A stretch of DNA of 44,626 nt from Candidatus Omnitrophota bacterium (lineage in GTDB: Bacteria > Omnitrophota > Gorgyraeia > Zapsychrales > Fredricksoniimonadaceae), in contig JADFYF010000009.1 in the NCBI GenBank assembly GCA_015233165.1, forward strand, positions 1-44,626. The letters run 5' to 3'. The translations under genes were made by a program, and so were the position numbers. The notes beneath the pieces are model-generated. The model worked only from the letters and a program-made list of their open reading frames with translations. It had not been told where the DNA came from and searched no databases. Positions 33,804 through 42,743 of the stretch are shown in pieces (the stretch's first letter is position 1; each line of letters starts with the position of its first letter).

Positions 33804-34241
33804 TTAACGGTTCAATGCTAAACGATTACCCTCTTGATCTACCGATGAGAAATGCTCAGCAAGTTCGCCCTGAGACTTTAAACGACTGACCTGCATATTG
33901 CTTTGCGTTAACTTAACGCTACGGCCGGTTTCATCCTGAATGATTCTTTCCACCTGAGCTAAACTGGTACGCTTAGGATCAAATTTAACTTCTCTCAGAT
34001 GTCCATAACGTCCCCCTGGCAGATAAATCGTTCCGTTACTAAAATCGACTGCAAACGCAATGATACCGGGAATCAAGAAGAACAATAAACCGATCCCGTC
34101 AAGAATCACAACACCCGCATCTAAATGTCCGCCTCTTTGTCCCCGGCGTTCAGGATAAAAAAGCGTTCCGCATCCTGTTAATTGAAATACTAAAAGAACA
34201 ATCAGACTACCTTTCAGAACCTTTGTTATTGAGTTTTCCAT
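33804..34241 (-). CDS. Small lipoprotein with conserved CGTxxYPERRGQ start
   Basis: 145 residues. Signal peptide and lipobox (SLIVLLVFQLTGCGTLFYPERRGQ), then a second hydrophobic stretch (AGVVILDGIGLLFFLIPGIIAFAVDFSNGTIYLPGG) and a charged C-terminal half. The CGTxxYPERRGQ ... IPGIIAFAVDF arrangement is familiar from a family of unnamed proteobacterial lipoproteins with no assigned function. Ribosome site GAGGAG. Its start is separated by 32 bases from the CDP-alcohol transferase stop. Confidence 0.7.
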   Translation of the reverse strand: MENSITKVLKGSLIVLLVFQLTGCGTLFYPERRGQRGGHLDAGVVILDGIGLLFFLIPGIIAFAVDFSNGTIYLPGGRYGHLREVKFDPKRTSLAQVERIIQDETGRSVKLTQSNMQVSRLKSQGELAEHFSSVDQEGNRLALNR

Positions 34242-34273
34242 AATTTTCTCCTCGATTAATAAAAACTTTCTAC

Positions 34274-35029
34274 TTACCTGACCTTTAGTCGACGATCGAT
34301 ACGATTAAAAGCTTCTTTGGACCCCTCCTTCATGGTCAGCGCCTTAGTTTCTAATTTGGGACTAGTATTCATAGACTCCATCGATTGATGGACAGCATCC
34401 AGATGAGCATAAGTAATCTGTGATCGATAAACCGTCACGCCCAGGGCAATGAATAACGCTCCGACAAAAAACGGAAACGTATGAAGCAAAAGACCAGGAC
34501 CGGTCACGATCAGAATGGTATTAAAAACAATTAACAACATCCGGGCTTCCGATACTCCAAAATAACTAAAACTTATTTTGAAATGATTCGTGATAGAAAA
34601 ATCCATAATCGTATGAACCATAAACCCTGCGCTCAACATCAGACACAGCATAGACAATAGTGAATACGAAACAGGTAATAAGAAGGAATAGCCAATCACA
34701 ATGGAAGACAGAAAGACATAATCTAAGAAATGATCCATATAAAATCCCCACTTAATCAGACCTGTATTCCGTGATCGTCCGACGGCACCATCGAGCATAT
34801 CGGTAACATATTGAAGAAATATGCAACCGCTAAACATCCATAACCAACTCATATCCGCCTGAGCCCTATAACCAGCAAAGATGATCCCCACCGACCAAAG
34901 AATGGTCATCAGCGTTAGTTGTACGGTGCCTATCGGCAAAGGAACATGCGGCAGCGCTGCTGCAATGAATTTCTTTTCATAAGGAACAAGAAAATGAACT
35001 AACTCTTTTTTATCGCCTGCGAATTCCAT
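34274..35029 (-). CDS. CDP-alcohol phosphatidyltransferase family protein
   Basis: Integral membrane enzyme that transfers a phosphoalcohol from a CDP-linked donor, as in phospholipid headgroup synthesis. 251 residues, about six hydrophobic segments. The family motif D-x2-DG-x2-AR-x8/9-G-x3-D-x3-D is present as DMLDGAVGRSRNTGLIKWGFYMDHFLD, with Gly in place of the usual Ala. The member (phosphatidylglycerol, cardiolipin, inositol or other) cannot be told from this. Adjacent phosphodiesterase/EEP and autotransporter genes suggest an envelope-lipid context. Confidence 0.88.
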   Translation of the reverse strand: MEFAGDKKELVHFLVPYEKKFIAAALPHVPLPIGTVQLTLMTILWSVGIIFAGYRAQADMSWLWMFSGCIFLQYVTDMLDGAVGRSRNTGLIKWGFYMDHFLDYVFLSSIVIGYSFLLPVSYSLLSMLCLMLSAGFMVHTIMDFSITNHFKISFSYFGVSEARMLLIVFNTILIVTGPGLLLHTFPFFVGALFIALGVTVYRSQITYAHLDAVHQSMESMNTSPKLETKALTMKEGSKEAFNRIDRRLKVR

Positions 35030-35050
35030 GATTGAACCCCTCTCTTTAAG

Positions 35051-37183
35051 TTAGAAACGACTCGTCACTCTCATCATCACCTGATGAGCACTATACCCAT
35101 CTGTTCTCCAGTTATAATCATAAACAGCTTCCAGCGACCAGGTTCTCTTGCCACACGTACATGACAACAAGGAAACGCCACCGCCGACATTAAACGTATT
35201 CGCATTCGGTCTTGGACCCGGCGTTGTAAATTCTCCTGATCCCGAAGCTGTATACGAAGCTGTCTGCGACATTCTTGGACTAAAAAGTTCATGAAGCCAT
35301 TGGGTATGAACTTCAGGAACAAGAGTCCCCCCCTTATAACTCAAAGGACGCTCCACCTTCACCCCCAACCCTGATTCCAGAAAATCATAGTTCTTCGACT
35401 TAACCCGAAGGTTGATATCCCCGGCTCCCGTTTCCGTATACCCTCTTTGATGCAAGCGGCTATACTGCATCGTCTTAATCGGCGTGATGACAAACTTCTT
35501 AACGGCCAGGTGATACCCACTGCTCGTAAAAAAGGTGTAATTCTGTCCTTGGTACCTGGAATTCGCTGTACGATCCACGCCGGGATAGACAATGTGTCTC
35601 ATCCCTGAATAGTCATTCCAACCAAAGGACGCGCTCGCATCCGTAAACCAAGGTCCATTTTCATGACCGATGTACGCCGTTGTTTGGTAGGTATTCATAT
35701 CCACATTAGCGTCGAATGTCTTTCCGTTAATAGTGCTTCGTCCATAACCAAGACCTAAACCTGCCCGGGTGTTAAGACCAATGGGAACATCGTAAGCAAT
35801 CATGCTGCCATAGGTTCTGCTGTCATACTCCGTGAAACCATTCCTGGCGCTTTGATTAGCAAAATTCCCAAACCCTTTAGCCCACCAACCACTCACAGGA
35901 GCATTATCTTGGCAGTTCGTATTTTCTTCCTCTGTCGTACTAAAATGGCTGCACATATCCAAACGAGATAACCAAAGATCCTGATACTGACGAATCCCTT
36001 GAAAGATCACCAGAGGAGCTGATAACGCCGGAGTGGATGGGGCTAACTGCGCTTCCGCATTTGCTACCGCATTGGCATTCGTCAGAGCATTGATCGACGT
36101 TAAAACCGTATTGATATCCGGCGTTGTCGGAATCGCTTCTAAAACAGGAATGACAGCGGCCGCAATGGGCTGATTCTGACCTGCCTGCAATGGCGTGCTC
36201 GATGTTTGTATTTGGCCCTGACCCGCCGGAGTCGTGACAATAGAAAATTTGTAAAGAGGATTGGTGGGATCTGCAACCGTAGCAATGGCGCCAGAACCGC
36301 TGCCCTGGACAACATTAAACTGATCTCCCACCTTGATTAAAGATGTTGAGGGGATATTCACATTAAGAGCCAGTCCTGTTCCAAGATCCGCAGGCCCACC
36401 TGTCACAACAACATGACCAAACACCGACGGGCTAAACAGGATGGTATCGATAACTCCGTTAGATGCCATCGTTAAAGCTCCGGAGATATTTAACGTATTG
36501 GTTCCCAGAGAAAAGGCATAGGTGTCAACGGCGCCACTGATGGTTGCGTTAACTCCGGCCGAATTGCTTCCGCCGACAACGTTAATCGATCTAACCCCAT
36601 TCGCCCCACCGACAGCGCCAAACAGTTCGCTTCCACCGGCCAAGGACAACGTCCCCGTCTGAGCTGTATTGGTTGTCATAGCTCCCGTCAATGTCGCATT
36701 GGCCACAAGACTGATCGTGCCGTCACCCGTAAAGTTCGTCGCTACAATATTGACTGGCCCCATAAAATTTGTTGTCCCCGTTGCAGAATCTAAGGTCCCT
36801 GAATAGACGGACCCAAGAAAATTGACCGTCGTGCCTGCCATCGATTGGATATAAAGAAGCCTTGTTCCGGTGGCCCCCATATCTCCATAGACGGTTGAAC
36901 TGCTATTGAATACGACAGTCCCTTGCAAATTCGAACTACTAGAGACAGCGGCCGGGACAGTTGCCAAAGAGATGTTGCTTGTAAAAATATCCTTCTCTGC
37001 CCCCCCTAAGGTCCCTACCAATAAGGTGGTTAATCCCGTCAGGGAAACGCCATTTAATCCCCCATCCACGCTTAACTGACCGGGAGAAGCAACGTCAGCG
37101 GGAATATTTTCCCTGGCAAAACCTGGTGAACTTAAGACTGTGACAACAACAGCCAAAAACATAACAAATAATATTCTCCTCAT
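35051..37183 (-). CDS. Autotransporter-type outer-membrane protein
   Basis: 710 residues. Signal peptide (MRRILFVMFLAVVVTVLSSPGFA), then a passenger of about 380 residues made of repeated beta strands rich in Gly, Thr and Asn (TGAMTTNTAQTGTLSLAGGS, VDTYAFSLGTNTLNISGALTM) typical of a beta-helix. The last 280 residues are an autotransporter barrel: WWAKGFGNFANQ, YDSRTYGSMIAYDVPIG, AGLGLGYGRSTI, alternating strands and a terminal aromatic (MMRVTSRF). The passenger function is unknown. It starts within the stop of the phosphodiesterase-EEP gene (ATGA) and uses a ribosome site made from that gene's last codons. Confidence 0.88.
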   Translation of the reverse strand: MRRILFVMFLAVVVTVLSSPGFARENIPADVASPGQLSVDGGLNGVSLTGLTTLLVGTLGGAEKDIFTSNISLATVPAAVSSSSNLQGTVVFNSSSTVYGDMGATGTRLLYIQSMAGTTVNFLGSVYSGTLDSATGTTNFMGPVNIVATNFTGDGTISLVANATLTGAMTTNTAQTGTLSLAGGSELFGAVGGANGVRSINVVGGSNSAGVNATISGAVDTYAFSLGTNTLNISGALTMASNGVIDTILFSPSVFGHVVVTGGPADLGTGLALNVNIPSTSLIKVGDQFNVVQGSGSGAIATVADPTNPLYKFSIVTTPAGQGQIQTSSTPLQAGQNQPIAAAVIPVLEAIPTTPDINTVLTSINALTNANAVANAEAQLAPSTPALSAPLVIFQGIRQYQDLWLSRLDMCSHFSTTEEENTNCQDNAPVSGWWAKGFGNFANQSARNGFTEYDSRTYGSMIAYDVPIGLNTRAGLGLGYGRSTINGKTFDANVDMNTYQTTAYIGHENGPWFTDASASFGWNDYSGMRHIVYPGVDRTANSRYQGQNYTFFTSSGYHLAVKKFVITPIKTMQYSRLHQRGYTETGAGDINLRVKSKNYDFLESGLGVKVERPLSYKGGTLVPEVHTQWLHELFSPRMSQTASYTASGSGEFTTPGPRPNANTFNVGGGVSLLSCTCGKRTWSLEAVYDYNWRTDGYSAHQVMMRVTSRF

Positions 37184-39510
37184 AGAAACAACTCCTTTGT
37201 ATCTGCATCCACGGTGGATGACTTATGAATGGGGTTAACTGCCAACAACTCTATCTGCTCAAAACTTAACTCTGCGATAATCGGCAAATGATCGGAAGCC
37301 AAGCGTTCTAACGCCGTATGAAACACCTCAATAGAATCCACCCGAAACTCCGGCGTCACAAAAATATGATCAATACGCATCAAAGGGTATCTTGCCAACC
37401 AAGTCTTCGTCGGTTTAGAACCTTCCACCATCAATTGACTATCCTTAAATCGTTTGCAGATTTCTTTATAGACAGGCGAGTTCGGCACCATATTGAGATC
37501 TCCGCACAAAATGACAGGTCCGCTGCAATCCGGATGTTCGACCCAATTGCCATCCAACAGGGCTTTAATCTGAAGCAGCCGTTCCTTAGGCCATAAACTC
37601 AAATGCGTATTAATAATATTGATTTTTGTTCCCTGAAAATCGACCACCACCCAAATGGCTCCACGAAATTCCAGGAAGGCCTTGTCCCACAACTTAGGTA
37701 AAACGTCTTTCTTAATTAACGCCATAGGATAGCGACTGAGAATGGCATTGCCGTATTGCTCATCATCCTTGCTAAAGGCGGGATGAAACTGAAGAAACAT
37801 GCCTAATCTTTGGGCAATTCTTTGCGCCTGATCAATTCCAAACGAACGCAAACGTCCTGAATCTAACTCTTGCAAGGCCACAACATCAGGTTTGTAGCGG
37901 GCAATGACCCGGATGATGCGATCGGTGGAAATCCGCCCGTCCATCCCCTTACATCCATGGACGTTATAACTCATCATGCGTAGCGACTTGGAATCAACAC
38001 TCTGAGGTGACTTAGAAATTCGATAAAAAGATTTTTCACTTAAGAAATTCTGCGCGGCTTTTCGTAAATCCATCGGTCGAATATAATTCTTGCCGTTAGA
38101 TTCAATATCCACATCCATCGGAAGAAGAGCAAAACCCTTTGTTTCTTCAGGCCCCGCTCCGGCATGAGCCCCATATTCCAATGGAAAGCTGATCGCCGCC
38201 TCGTCTTTGCACCATCCCAAAATAATAAAATCACCGGCATCAGAATGATGACAGACACGCAAAACGTCCTCGGTAACTTCACCAAGAAAAGGGTGATCCT
38301 CGCCAAAGACGTCCTTGCTCTGTTCAGGTAACATAAATGCGCCACGTTTAGTCCATGCTAAGGCTTTATGATTACCTAAAGGAACAATCACCAATGGAAT
38401 ATGCGCTTCCTCCACCAATTTCCGGGCGAAGAACTCTATCTGATTCTTGGCTAAATCTCTTTGCACATAAATATGCCCCACAGGACCCATGGCTGCGACA
38501 ATCGCTTTAGGCTCCTTAAATATTTTCTCAATCGCCTGATCAATCGTCATGCCGTATTTAATCAGATACGGAGCAGTCTTTTCCTGTCCATGGTCGCTGT
38601 ATACCCATAAATCATATTCGCGATACGCTGATTTCTTGATCACACGATCAATCCGTCGGATGGCATCATCAACTCCCAAAAGAGACCAATGCGCAAACTT
38701 GGAGGAAGGTCCTCGGCAATGAGCCTGTTCATCGTATCCTAATAAATTCAAATGAATAACCGGCAGGCCGCGAATGATATCTATCGAAGCCCCAGCGGTA
38801 ATAAATTCACGAAGAAAAACACAGATCAGAGCTCTTAACCAAATCAACTCTAATTCTCTTAAGAACACCCTTCCCTTAAGCGTCCCCCGAATACAGTCAA
38901 AAATGGAGATGACCAATTCCACCGTCAATAAAAGAACCGTTCTTATAAAAATGTCGATGTATAAAATCACCAGGAAAGGAAATACCAATGGATTAACCGC
39001 GTGTAAGAACCCCTTCCAACCCATATTCCCCCAACAAAAATGCGCCTCCTCGGCTCCTCCGGCAAAAATATTGGAATAGGAGCTTCCTCCCGATAACAAT
39101 CCCTGACCCTGCGTTTTTAAATCCGCCTCAACGCTAGAAACATAGGCGGTATCATTCATCTTGATAGGCTGTCCCGTCTTGTTATCTACAAAACTAAACG
39201 CAGGAACGCAGGTTTTGATACCGTAAAAGAGTTCTCCCTGGACAGAGGGTGTATTCGAAGGTACCCCTGAATAAAAAGTGTGAAGGGCATAACGTTCTTT
39301 CTGCAGCAGAGAATTAAGAAATGGAAGATGTCCGTCGCTGATAGCTTTCTGAAATTGAGTCTGAGATAACCCATCAATCTGAATCATCACGAGTCCGGGC
39401 TTCTGGGCCGACTCCTTTAACCTGGAGAGTCTAAGCAGACGAATAGCCCATTCACTGCGGCTAAGAAAAGACCGTAACTGTATTACAAATGTCTTCACCT
39501 GAATAATCAT
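37180..39510 (-). CDS. Fusion: alkaline-phosphatase-superfamily phosphodiesterase + EEP (exo/endonuclease/phosphatase)
   Basis: 776 residues with two enzyme domains. Residues of about 38-500 resemble a type I phosphodiesterase/nucleotide-pyrophosphatase: metal Asp46 in MIQIDGLSQ, nucleophile region SNTPSVQGELFYG (Thr87), YDEQAHCRGP and VYSDHGQEK. A hydrophobic stretch (about 165-240) suggests membrane attachment. Residues of about 510-760 are an EEP domain: MSYNVHGCKGMDG, DVVALQELD, NAILSRYP, INTHLSLWP, CGDLNMVPNSP, RIDHIFVTPEF and SDHLPIIAEL. Such EEP domains cleave phosphodiester or phosphoester bonds in lipids, sugars or nucleic acids. There is no N-terminal signal peptide. It overlaps its upstream neighbour by four bases and the autotransporter gene by four. 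Confidence 0.87.
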   Translation of the reverse strand: MIIQVKTFVIQLRSFLSRSEWAIRLLRLSRLKESAQKPGLVMIQIDGLSQTQFQKAISDGHLPFLNSLLQKERYALHTFYSGVPSNTPSVQGELFYGIKTCVPAFSFVDNKTGQPIKMNDTAYVSSVEADLKTQGQGLLSGGSSYSNIFAGGAEEAHFCWGNMGWKGFLHAVNPLVFPFLVILYIDIFIRTVLLLTVELVISIFDCIRGTLKGRVFLRELELIWLRALICVFLREFITAGASIDIIRGLPVIHLNLLGYDEQAHCRGPSSKFAHWSLLGVDDAIRRIDRVIKKSAYREYDLWVYSDHGQEKTAPYLIKYGMTIDQAIEKIFKEPKAIVAAMGPVGHIYVQRDLAKNQIEFFARKLVEEAHIPLVIVPLGNHKALAWTKRGAFMLPEQSKDVFGEDHPFLGEVTEDVLRVCHHSDAGDFIILGWCKDEAAISFPLEYGAHAGAGPEETKGFALLPMDVDIESNGKNYIRPMDLRKAAQNFLSEKSFYRISKSPQSVDSKSLRMMSYNVHGCKGMDGRISTDRIIRVIARYKPDVVALQELDSGRLRSFGIDQAQRIAQRLGMFLQFHPAFSKDDEQYGNAILSRYPMALIKKDVLPKLWDKAFLEFRGAIWVVVDFQGTKINIINTHLSLWPKERLLQIKALLDGNWVEHPDCSGPVILCGDLNMVPNSPVYKEICKRFKDSQLMVEGSKPTKTWLARYPLMRIDHIFVTPEFRVDSIEVFHTALERLASDHLPIIAELSFEQIELLAVNPIHKSSTVDADTKELFL

Positions 39511-39890
39511 GATTGACCTGTTAATTCCTTGATCGTGCTATCAGTATTAAACATAGCCATCCATCTGTCCTTGGTAAAAAAATACGCAACAATAGCTGCT
39601 GCTGACAGAAGGTAAAAAACAGCGCAAATCAAGGTGACCGTCACTTTGACAGACACCTCCCATGGGGCATAAATGAAAATCGTACAATGAATAAGAACGA
39701 CACCTGTCAAAAGAAGCACCAGGCATGCCCCTGACCCCAAAAGACTAATAAATAATAAACGGGATACCTTAACAGCATGCAAATACATCGTCGCCAGCCT
39801 GACCCTCGTTACATCTTCCGCACACGCCACTGTCCCCTGCAAAAATTTGGAAACAAAAATACATAAACCCGTCATGAGAATTTTATTCAT
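39507..39890 (-). CDS. Small membrane protein with two or three helices, unknown function
   Basis: 127 residues. Hydrophobic segments near 40-75 (LFISLLGSGACLVLLLTGVVLIHCTIFI) and 82-108 (VKVTVTLICAVFYLLSAAAIVAYFF) with a basic N-terminus. The Cys/Gly-rich layout and size are reminiscent of membrane-anchored holin-III-like or ElaB/YqjD-partner proteins, but I see no diagnostic motif. Its stop overlaps the phosphodiesterase-EEP start (ATGA), so the two are coupled. Ribosome site AAAAGGACA. Confidence 0.55.
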   Translation of the reverse strand: MNKILMTGLCIFVSKFLQGTVACAEDVTRVRLATMYLHAVKVSRLLFISLLGSGACLVLLLTGVVLIHCTIFIYAPWEVSVKVTVTLICAVFYLLSAAAIVAYFFTKDRWMAMFNTDSTIKELTGQS

Positions 39891-39924
39891 TGTGTCCTTT
39901 TGGAGAAATTTGATTAAAACCTGC

Positions 39925-40004
39925 TGTCATTCCCGAATGTTTTTGTCGGGAATCCAGAATATGCGCCAACCCTGGATCCCCGATTAAAGCATTCGGGGAT
40001 GACA
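39925..40004. repeat. 80-base palindromic dispersed repeat (TGTCATTCCCG...CGGGGATGACA)
   Basis: TGTCATTCCCGAATG and CATTCGGGGATGACA form inverted ends; inside are a second inverted repeat (GGAATCCAG/CTGGATCC) and CCCGA...TCGGG. It is the kind of long intergenic palindrome found in many bacterial genomes. It lies between the two-helix membrane gene and the DUF883 gene. Only one copy is in the window. Confidence 0.7.
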
Positions 40005-40029
40005 AATTAAGTTATAGTTCACTCGTTAT

Positions 40030-40224
40030 TTAATTCCTCTTATTGACTCCCATAATAAACCCCAACAACACACACCCGACGGCAACTCCGGCGATGACCG
40101 GCCAGGGATTATCACGAACTTGTTTATCCACATCAGCCACCACCGTTTTTAACTTCTCCTGGCCCTGCTTTAATTTGCTCTCAACATCGGACAGAACACT
40201 TCTGATGCAATCTTCGTTCTCCAT
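40030..40224 (-). CDS. DUF883/ElaB-YqjD family membrane-anchored protein
   Basis: 64 residues: an amphipathic helix (VESKLKQGQEKLKTVVADVDKQV), then the family link DNPWPVIAGVAVGCVLLGFIMG, one membrane helix and a basic tail. This matches the DUF883/YqjD-ElaB layout, whose members anchor ribosomes to the inner membrane in stationary phase in E. coli. Ribosome site AGGAG. The GT4 gene stop lies about 20 bases upstream. Confidence 0.85.
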   Translation of the reverse strand: MENEDCIRSVLSDVESKLKQGQEKLKTVVADVDKQVRDNPWPVIAGVAVGCVLLGFIMGVNKRN

Positions 40225-40244
40225 GACACTCTCCTTGTTTTTGG

Positions 40245-41507
40245 TTAATTAATCAGCAAAGCTTCAGTGGCATGAGTTAAATTCTTAGCCACTCCCCATT
40301 GAACCTGAAAAGATCGAATAGCATTAGACCAAAAACCATCCGCATGTTTACGACGGAAAAATCCCTTATTCACTGACAACGATATATAAATATCCAATGC
40401 TTTTTGAGCGCATTTTTTCATTTCAAATCTCTGAGCTGTTATCTGACACGCTTCTCTGATTTTCTTAATCCGAAAAACAGGCTGTTTTCTAATCCACCCA
40501 AGAGCAGAAACAAAATCCTCAATATTTTCATTCATCAACAGACGACCATTCACAAAATCTTGAACAACCTCCCGAACTCCGGGAGCATCCACCGCCACCA
40601 CAGGAATACCTGCGGCCATCGCCTCTGTGACTACCAACCCTTGTGTTTCACTTTGAGAGGCAAAGACAAACACATCCATCGCGTCATAGGCATTGACAAG
40701 GTCCTTCCCCTTAAGCATCCCTGCTAAATGCAGACGATCCATCACACCTTCTTGCATCATAATTTCCTTAATGGAATCTTCTGAAGGACCCGTACCGCCT
40801 ATTAAAAAATGAGCCTTAGGTTCTTTCTTAAGAAACAAAGCGACAGCTTTCGTCATGAATTCCAAGTTCTTCTCCGAAGCGAGTCGTCCTATATGCCCCA
40901 CCACAAAAACATCCTGAGGAATATTTAATTTCTTGCGAAAAGTCTTACCGGCTCCCTTGGTAAACGAAGCCGTGTAGATTCCCGTCGGGACAACATCAAC
41001 AGCTGTGACTACCCCTCTCTCCTTCATCATCTGCATCACACTTTCACTAGGAGCAAACACATGATCTGCCAGATTGGCATAGCCCGTGGATAATTCGATA
41101 ACAAAACGTTTAAGGGCTTCTTCATTGCCGGGCATATAATGCACATTTTCTTCATAGAGGCTGTGGTGGGTAAATACCAGAGGCACATTGTATTTAGAAG
41201 CTATCCTCAAAGCGGTGTCACCGATAAAGAACGGATGATGAGCATGGACAATGTGAGGTTGAAAATCGCCCAAAGCTTCCGTTAATGTTCCTTGAATCGG
41301 CATCTGAACAGAAAAATCTGATCCGTAATAATTCTGAATAGAGGGAATACGAATGACATCTTCTTCCGGTTGCATATCCGGAAACTCAGGAGCAACAATA
41401 ATGACCCGATGACCTGCATCCCTGTATTCCTTACTAAAGCAACTCACAGATTTCTCTAAACCACCCACGATGGGCTTATAGGTATTAGTCATCATTAAAA
41501 TATTCAT
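40245..41507 (-). CDS. Glycosyltransferase family 4 protein
   Basis: I start at MNILMMTNTYKPIVGGLE, the usual N-terminus of GT4 enzymes; the ORF-track start adds 13 residues without a better ribosome site. 420 residues in two Rossmann-like halves (GT-B): N-terminal GGLEKSVSCFS and VHAHHPFFIGDTALRIA, C-terminal VVGHIGRLASEKNLEF, FLIGGTGPSED, and the nucleotide-sugar site SQSETQGLVVTEAMAAGIPVVAVD with the catalytic Glu. Best guess from pattern is a phosphatidyl-inositol mannoside or diacylglycerol glucosyl type enzyme, but the acceptor is open. Cytoplasmic, peripheral to the membrane. Confidence 0.9.
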   Translation of the reverse strand: MNILMMTNTYKPIVGGLEKSVSCFSKEYRDAGHRVIIVAPEFPDMQPEEDVIRIPSIQNYYGSDFSVQMPIQGTLTEALGDFQPHIVHAHHPFFIGDTALRIASKYNVPLVFTHHSLYEENVHYMPGNEEALKRFVIELSTGYANLADHVFAPSESVMQMMKERGVVTAVDVVPTGIYTASFTKGAGKTFRKKLNIPQDVFVVGHIGRLASEKNLEFMTKAVALFLKKEPKAHFLIGGTGPSEDSIKEIMMQEGVMDRLHLAGMLKGKDLVNAYDAMDVFVFASQSETQGLVVTEAMAAGIPVVAVDAPGVREVVQDFVNGRLLMNENIEDFVSALGWIRKQPVFRIKKIREACQITAQRFEMKKCAQKALDIYISLSVNKGFFRRKHADGFWSNAIRSFQVQWGVAKNLTHATEALLIN

Positions 41508-41521
41508 AGTGTTCTCTCTTG

Positions 41522-41570
41522 AAGAAACAAAGGACAGCTTCCTCATTGTTGAATGCCTAAGAAGCTGTCC
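41522..41570 (-). terminator. Rho-independent terminator after the exported-protein gene
   Basis: GGACAGCTTC and GAAGCTGTCC pair perfectly over 10 bases around a 19-base loop; on the minus strand it is followed by TTTGTTTCTTC. It comes just after the stop at 41578 and ends about 15 bases before the GT4 start. Confidence 0.78.
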
Positions 41571-41577
41571 CCTATTA

Positions 41578-42216
41578 TTAGGTTACCGTCGCTGAGATAA
41601 CCAAGGATCCTGTATAGGAGCCGGGTTTATCTGAGTTGGTAAACGTTTGAGCTCCGGCAGGTTCGCCAACAGCAAGAGGATTCGTTTCAAGACCCAGATA
41701 TAAACGGAAGGTGCCTGAACCTAATTCAGCAGCCGTGACCGTTTCTCCGGATAAATCCTTGAGCAACTTCTTACCATTGGTTCCGTGAGCCGTCAGCGAC
41801 GTCTCTGTGGCTCCGAATTCCTTAGCAAAGGTTCCGACTGTTTTCCAACCTAAACCAAAAGTAGAACCACCCGCCACATTATTAGGGTTAGCGCCTTCGG
41901 TGTAACTTAGAGTCACAACAGTAGAAGCTGCAGAACCACCGGCAGCGCCGACGTTAATGGCAAAATAATGATCTGCCGTATAAATCTGGTTCGCCGCGCT
42001 GAAGGTTAAAGGATCTAACGATAATGCCGTCCCTGCAACCGGAGTAAAGACAGGAGTTCCTACCGCATTGACACTCGCGGCTGAAATACTGACACTCGTC
42101 GGAGCAGGTACTGTGGCTGATACCGTAAAGGTCGAAGACCCTGTGGCGGCCATGAGCATCCCTGTGGAACCTAAAAGAAAAACACCTGTTAAAAACATTC
42201 TCATTATTTTATTCAT
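41578..42216 (-). CDS. Exported beta-sandwich protein, fimbrial-subunit-like, unknown
   Basis: 212 residues. Signal peptide MNKIMRMFLTGVFLLGSTGMLMA, then a low-charge Thr/Ser/Gly/Ala-rich mature part beginning TFTVSATVPAPTSVSISA and ending GSYTGSLVISATVT. The repeated strand pattern and the matching VSATV-type edges at both ends suggest an Ig-like sandwich such as a pilus or surface-layer subunit, but I see no family motif. Preceded by a small hairpin and a ribosome site GGGAG; a strong terminator follows, which suggests it is a highly expressed single-gene unit. Confidence 0.6.
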   Translation of the reverse strand: MNKIMRMFLTGVFLLGSTGMLMAATGSSTFTVSATVPAPTSVSISAASVNAVGTPVFTPVAGTALSLDPLTFSAANQIYTADHYFAINVGAAGGSAASTVVTLSYTEGANPNNVAGGSTFGLGWKTVGTFAKEFGATETSLTAHGTNGKKLLKDLSGETVTAAELGSGTFRLYLGLETNPLAVGEPAGAQTFTNSDKPGSYTGSLVISATVT

Positions 42217-42226
42217 TTGATGCTCC

Positions 42227-42244
42227 CTGCCTGCGATTAGGCAG
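42227..42244 (-). promoter_or_regulatory. Hairpin directly upstream of the ribosome site of the exported-protein gene
   Basis: CTGCCT-AATCGC-AGGCAG on the minus strand forms a 6-bp stem whose 3' arm touches the ribosome site GGGAG. It could mask the site or stabilise the mRNA 5' end. Confidence 0.4.
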
Positions 42245-42283
42245 ACCTAGTTACTCTATTAACTAATTTTGACCTTCCTTTAA

Positions 42284-42727
42284 CTACCTGCCTCTTTCTT
42301 CACCTCGTTCGTTCTTATCATGTTTACCATCATCACGTCTGCCATTATCATGCCCACGATAAATGGGAGCGCGAACCACTTCATAACCACGAGGGCCATG
42401 TCTGTAATACGCATTATGCGACCTGTAGTAAACCTCCCCATCCATATCCACGCGTTGATAATGAGCGGGCTCGTTATAAATCACAGCTCCCACAGGCGCC
42501 TCCACTATCACATAGCGACCGGGTGCTCCCGTGTAATAAACTCCATCGTTGTAATAATACCTGTCATTACCGACGACAACCTGTGTATACACCCGGTTTG
42601 ATCTTTGGGGACTCATCCATCCAAAATCAAAAGACCAGGCCTGCGCCGGTTGAACCTGAATTAAAACACCCAACAACAGAATGGATGCCATTACAAACAG
42701 CTTCTTTGAGTTCTTTGTATTCTTCAT
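42284..42727 (-). CDS. DUF6515-like exported protein
   Basis: 147 residues with a signal peptide (FVMASILLLGVLIQVQPAQAW), Tyr-rich body (YYYNDGVYYTGAPGRYVIVEAPVGAVI, YYRSHNAYYRHGPRGYEVV) and a basic/acidic tail (GRRDDGKHDKNERGEERGR). The paired YYxxxGVYYxPxxxGYxVVxAP pattern is that of DUF6515 proteins, exported proteins of unknown function. Ribosome site AAGGAG. Located 16 bases downstream of the BON gene. Confidence 0.75.
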   Translation of the reverse strand: MKNTKNSKKLFVMASILLLGVLIQVQPAQAWSFDFGWMSPQRSNRVYTQVVVGNDRYYYNDGVYYTGAPGRYVIVEAPVGAVIYNEPAHYQRVDMDGEVYYRSHNAYYRHGPRGYEVVRAPIYRGHDNGRRDDGKHDKNERGEERGR

Positions 42728-42743
42728 CTTAGACTCCTTGTAT

